DNA from: Sphagnum compactum
Taxonomy: Eukaryota > Bryophyta > Sphagnopsida > Sphagnales
Reading direction: 5' to 3'
DNA: 64,000 nt
NCBI GenBank assembly: GCA_965153455.1
Contig: OZ234494.1
Coordinates: 18,910,001 to 18,974,000, forward strand
A model generated the notes under the pieces. The model saw only the letters and a list, made by a program, of their open reading frames with translations, ran no database searches and had not been told where the DNA came from. This document shows positions 62,701 through 64,000 of this stretch, piece by piece. Positions within the stretch are counted from its first letter, which is position 1. The number at the start of each line of letters is the position of its first letter. The position numbers were made by a program, and so were the translations under genes.

Positions 62701-62865
62701 GACAGGTATATTGGATGAAACATGCGATTCAGACACAAGTTTAATAACCTGTTCAACTAGATTTGAAACTGACTGTTGCAAAAGAGTTGAGTTGAAAGAA
62801 TGCAGACGCAGATGTTGTGCTGGCCAACAAGAGGTTGAAGATGATGCCTGGTTAGTGAGATGCAG

Positions 62866-64000
62866 GCCCAGGACGTGAAGAGAGAGGCATGTCATCTTGC
62901 TGCATACCTTGAAGTTGCTCTTATCAACTTCTCTGCAAAATTTCTTACAGTCAACCAGCTCAATGTGGAGCTTTCAGGATCAAGGTCCTTGGTGAGCATG
63001 CTAGAGTGAAAGAGAGAGATCACCAGTGAGGAAATGTCATCCACCACTTCAGCTGATGATGACAGTAACAAGACAGTTAATGGGCAAGAGAAAGTTGTCA
63101 GTATGGTGGAGGTTGGCTGAGATTGTGAGTTCCACGACTCCATTCTGAGGTAAAATGCATCTTGATCTACAGTGTCTTTGTTCTGTCATTAGCTTTGTCT
63201 TTGACTGAATTTGGATGAATTGCAAGGTGTTCTGTCTCTTGCTGTCTCCATCCAGGCAATTGACTGTTTCTCAGTGTATCTGGAAAGCCCATATCATACT
63301 CACAATAACATCTCAACAGATCATAATTGACAGCTAGGTACCTTGAGCTTTTGATTCACCAAAAATATTTGCAAGGAACTGTAAGGACTGCAAATTGATG
63401 GGCTTTCTGCCTTTTTGGTGGAGGGAAAATTACAATGGTCAGATTTACCATTCTTCTCATACTCACCATCCTTCCCAGGTTGTGCAATCGGTCATGATTT
63501 GGGTGTTGGTTCAGTGCAATCCAATCATGGGGGCACTGTTTTGCCAATTATTGACCATTGTGGAATGTCACTTGTGCTTGATCAGGTCAGTTCTACAAGG
63601 GCTTGTCAATGAGTCCCTTCTTTCACCTGCTGTACATGGTTTGCTTGTGGCCACTTTTTTGCAAGGCTCCTTGTTAGTGTAACCATATTCTGATAATGTT
63701 GTCTAGCCATCAGTGTTGCCAAGAGTGACCGTTTTGATGAAGAAAAGTGAGACACGTGAAATTGCAACGATGATTGCTAACATAAATGTCATGAAGAAGA
63801 AAATAGTACTTTTTGTAGATGAGACCAGCTCAGATGGTCTTGGAGCAGGAATGGCCGAATGTATTGAAAAGCTATCCTCCCAGGGGACAATTAGGACAAT
63901 GTTTCACCTGGTAATTCATGCATTTAGGAGAGAAATATGTATTGGTCCCTGTCAAGGATGCATTGTGGTATAAGGAAATGATTGCCTCCATTGGTAGATT
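62866..64000 (+). pseudogene. Right part of an unrecognised, broken gene (VPS13-like?)
   Basis: Blocks: 62866-63111 (acceptor GATGCAG; AQDVKREACHLAAYLEVALI and on; donor GAG|GTTGGC), 63479-63585 (NHGGTVLPIIDHCGMSLVLD, donor CAG|GTCAGT) and about 63,712-63,909 (EIATMIANINVMKKKIVLFV). The first block has an in-frame TGA at 63007-63009 between VSMLE and KREITSEEMSS. The second block resembles, from memory, a stretch of plant VPS13/chorein lipid-transfer proteins. The third block does not support that, so the family is unresolved. It may be the continuation of the left part, split by the retroelement. The window ends inside it. Confidence 0.35.

Overview
This is nuclear DNA of a land plant, most likely a seed-free one. 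The evidence is spliceosomal GT-AG introns, genes of up to 30 exons, AT-rich intergenic DNA with microsatellites and small inverted-repeat elements, a plant-type SMC5, and an ortholog of CPR5, a nucleoporin I know only from plants. A long gene with F-x-P-x-I/V repeats resembles large proteins of flagellated cells, which would fit a bryophyte, lycophyte or fern with swimming sperm. That last point is inference, and I cannot name the species.

Layout. 1-13.6 kb: AT-rich, gene-poor DNA with simple repeats. 13.6-18.6 kb (+): CPR5-like transmembrane nucleoporin. 18.8-19.7 kb: two short tandem repeats. 20.5-20.9 kb (-): small DnaJ-type zinc-finger protein, with a duplicated upstream region. 21.8-25.6 kb: repeat-rich stretch with an eight-copy array carrying splice-acceptor-like motifs, another tandem repeat, a Harbinger-like MITE and a GC-rich repeat island. 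26.6-28.4 kb (-): three-exon gene for a SAP/HEH-domain protein with a C-terminal membrane anchor. 30.3-40.1 kb (+): 19-exon F-x-P-x-I repeat gene, divergent from the SAP gene. 41.4-53.0 kb (-): SMC5, 30 exons, reconstructed almost completely by reading phase. 53.5-53.7 kb: probable SMC5 regulatory region with two CGCG palindromes, a telo-box and an E2F-type site. 54.2-56.2 kb: dispersed repeat and two inverted-repeat elements. 58.6-64 kb: exon-like pieces of a large unrecognised gene on + with in-frame stops, split by a decayed Ty3/Gypsy remnant on -.

Three of the genes concern the nucleus: CPR5 (nuclear pore), SMC5 (genome maintenance) and the SAP/tail-anchor protein (possibly inner nuclear membrane). 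I see no sign that they are co-regulated, and the grouping may be chance. Exon boundaries were read by eye from splice-site consensus, reading phase and remembered family similarity. No transcript data were available.
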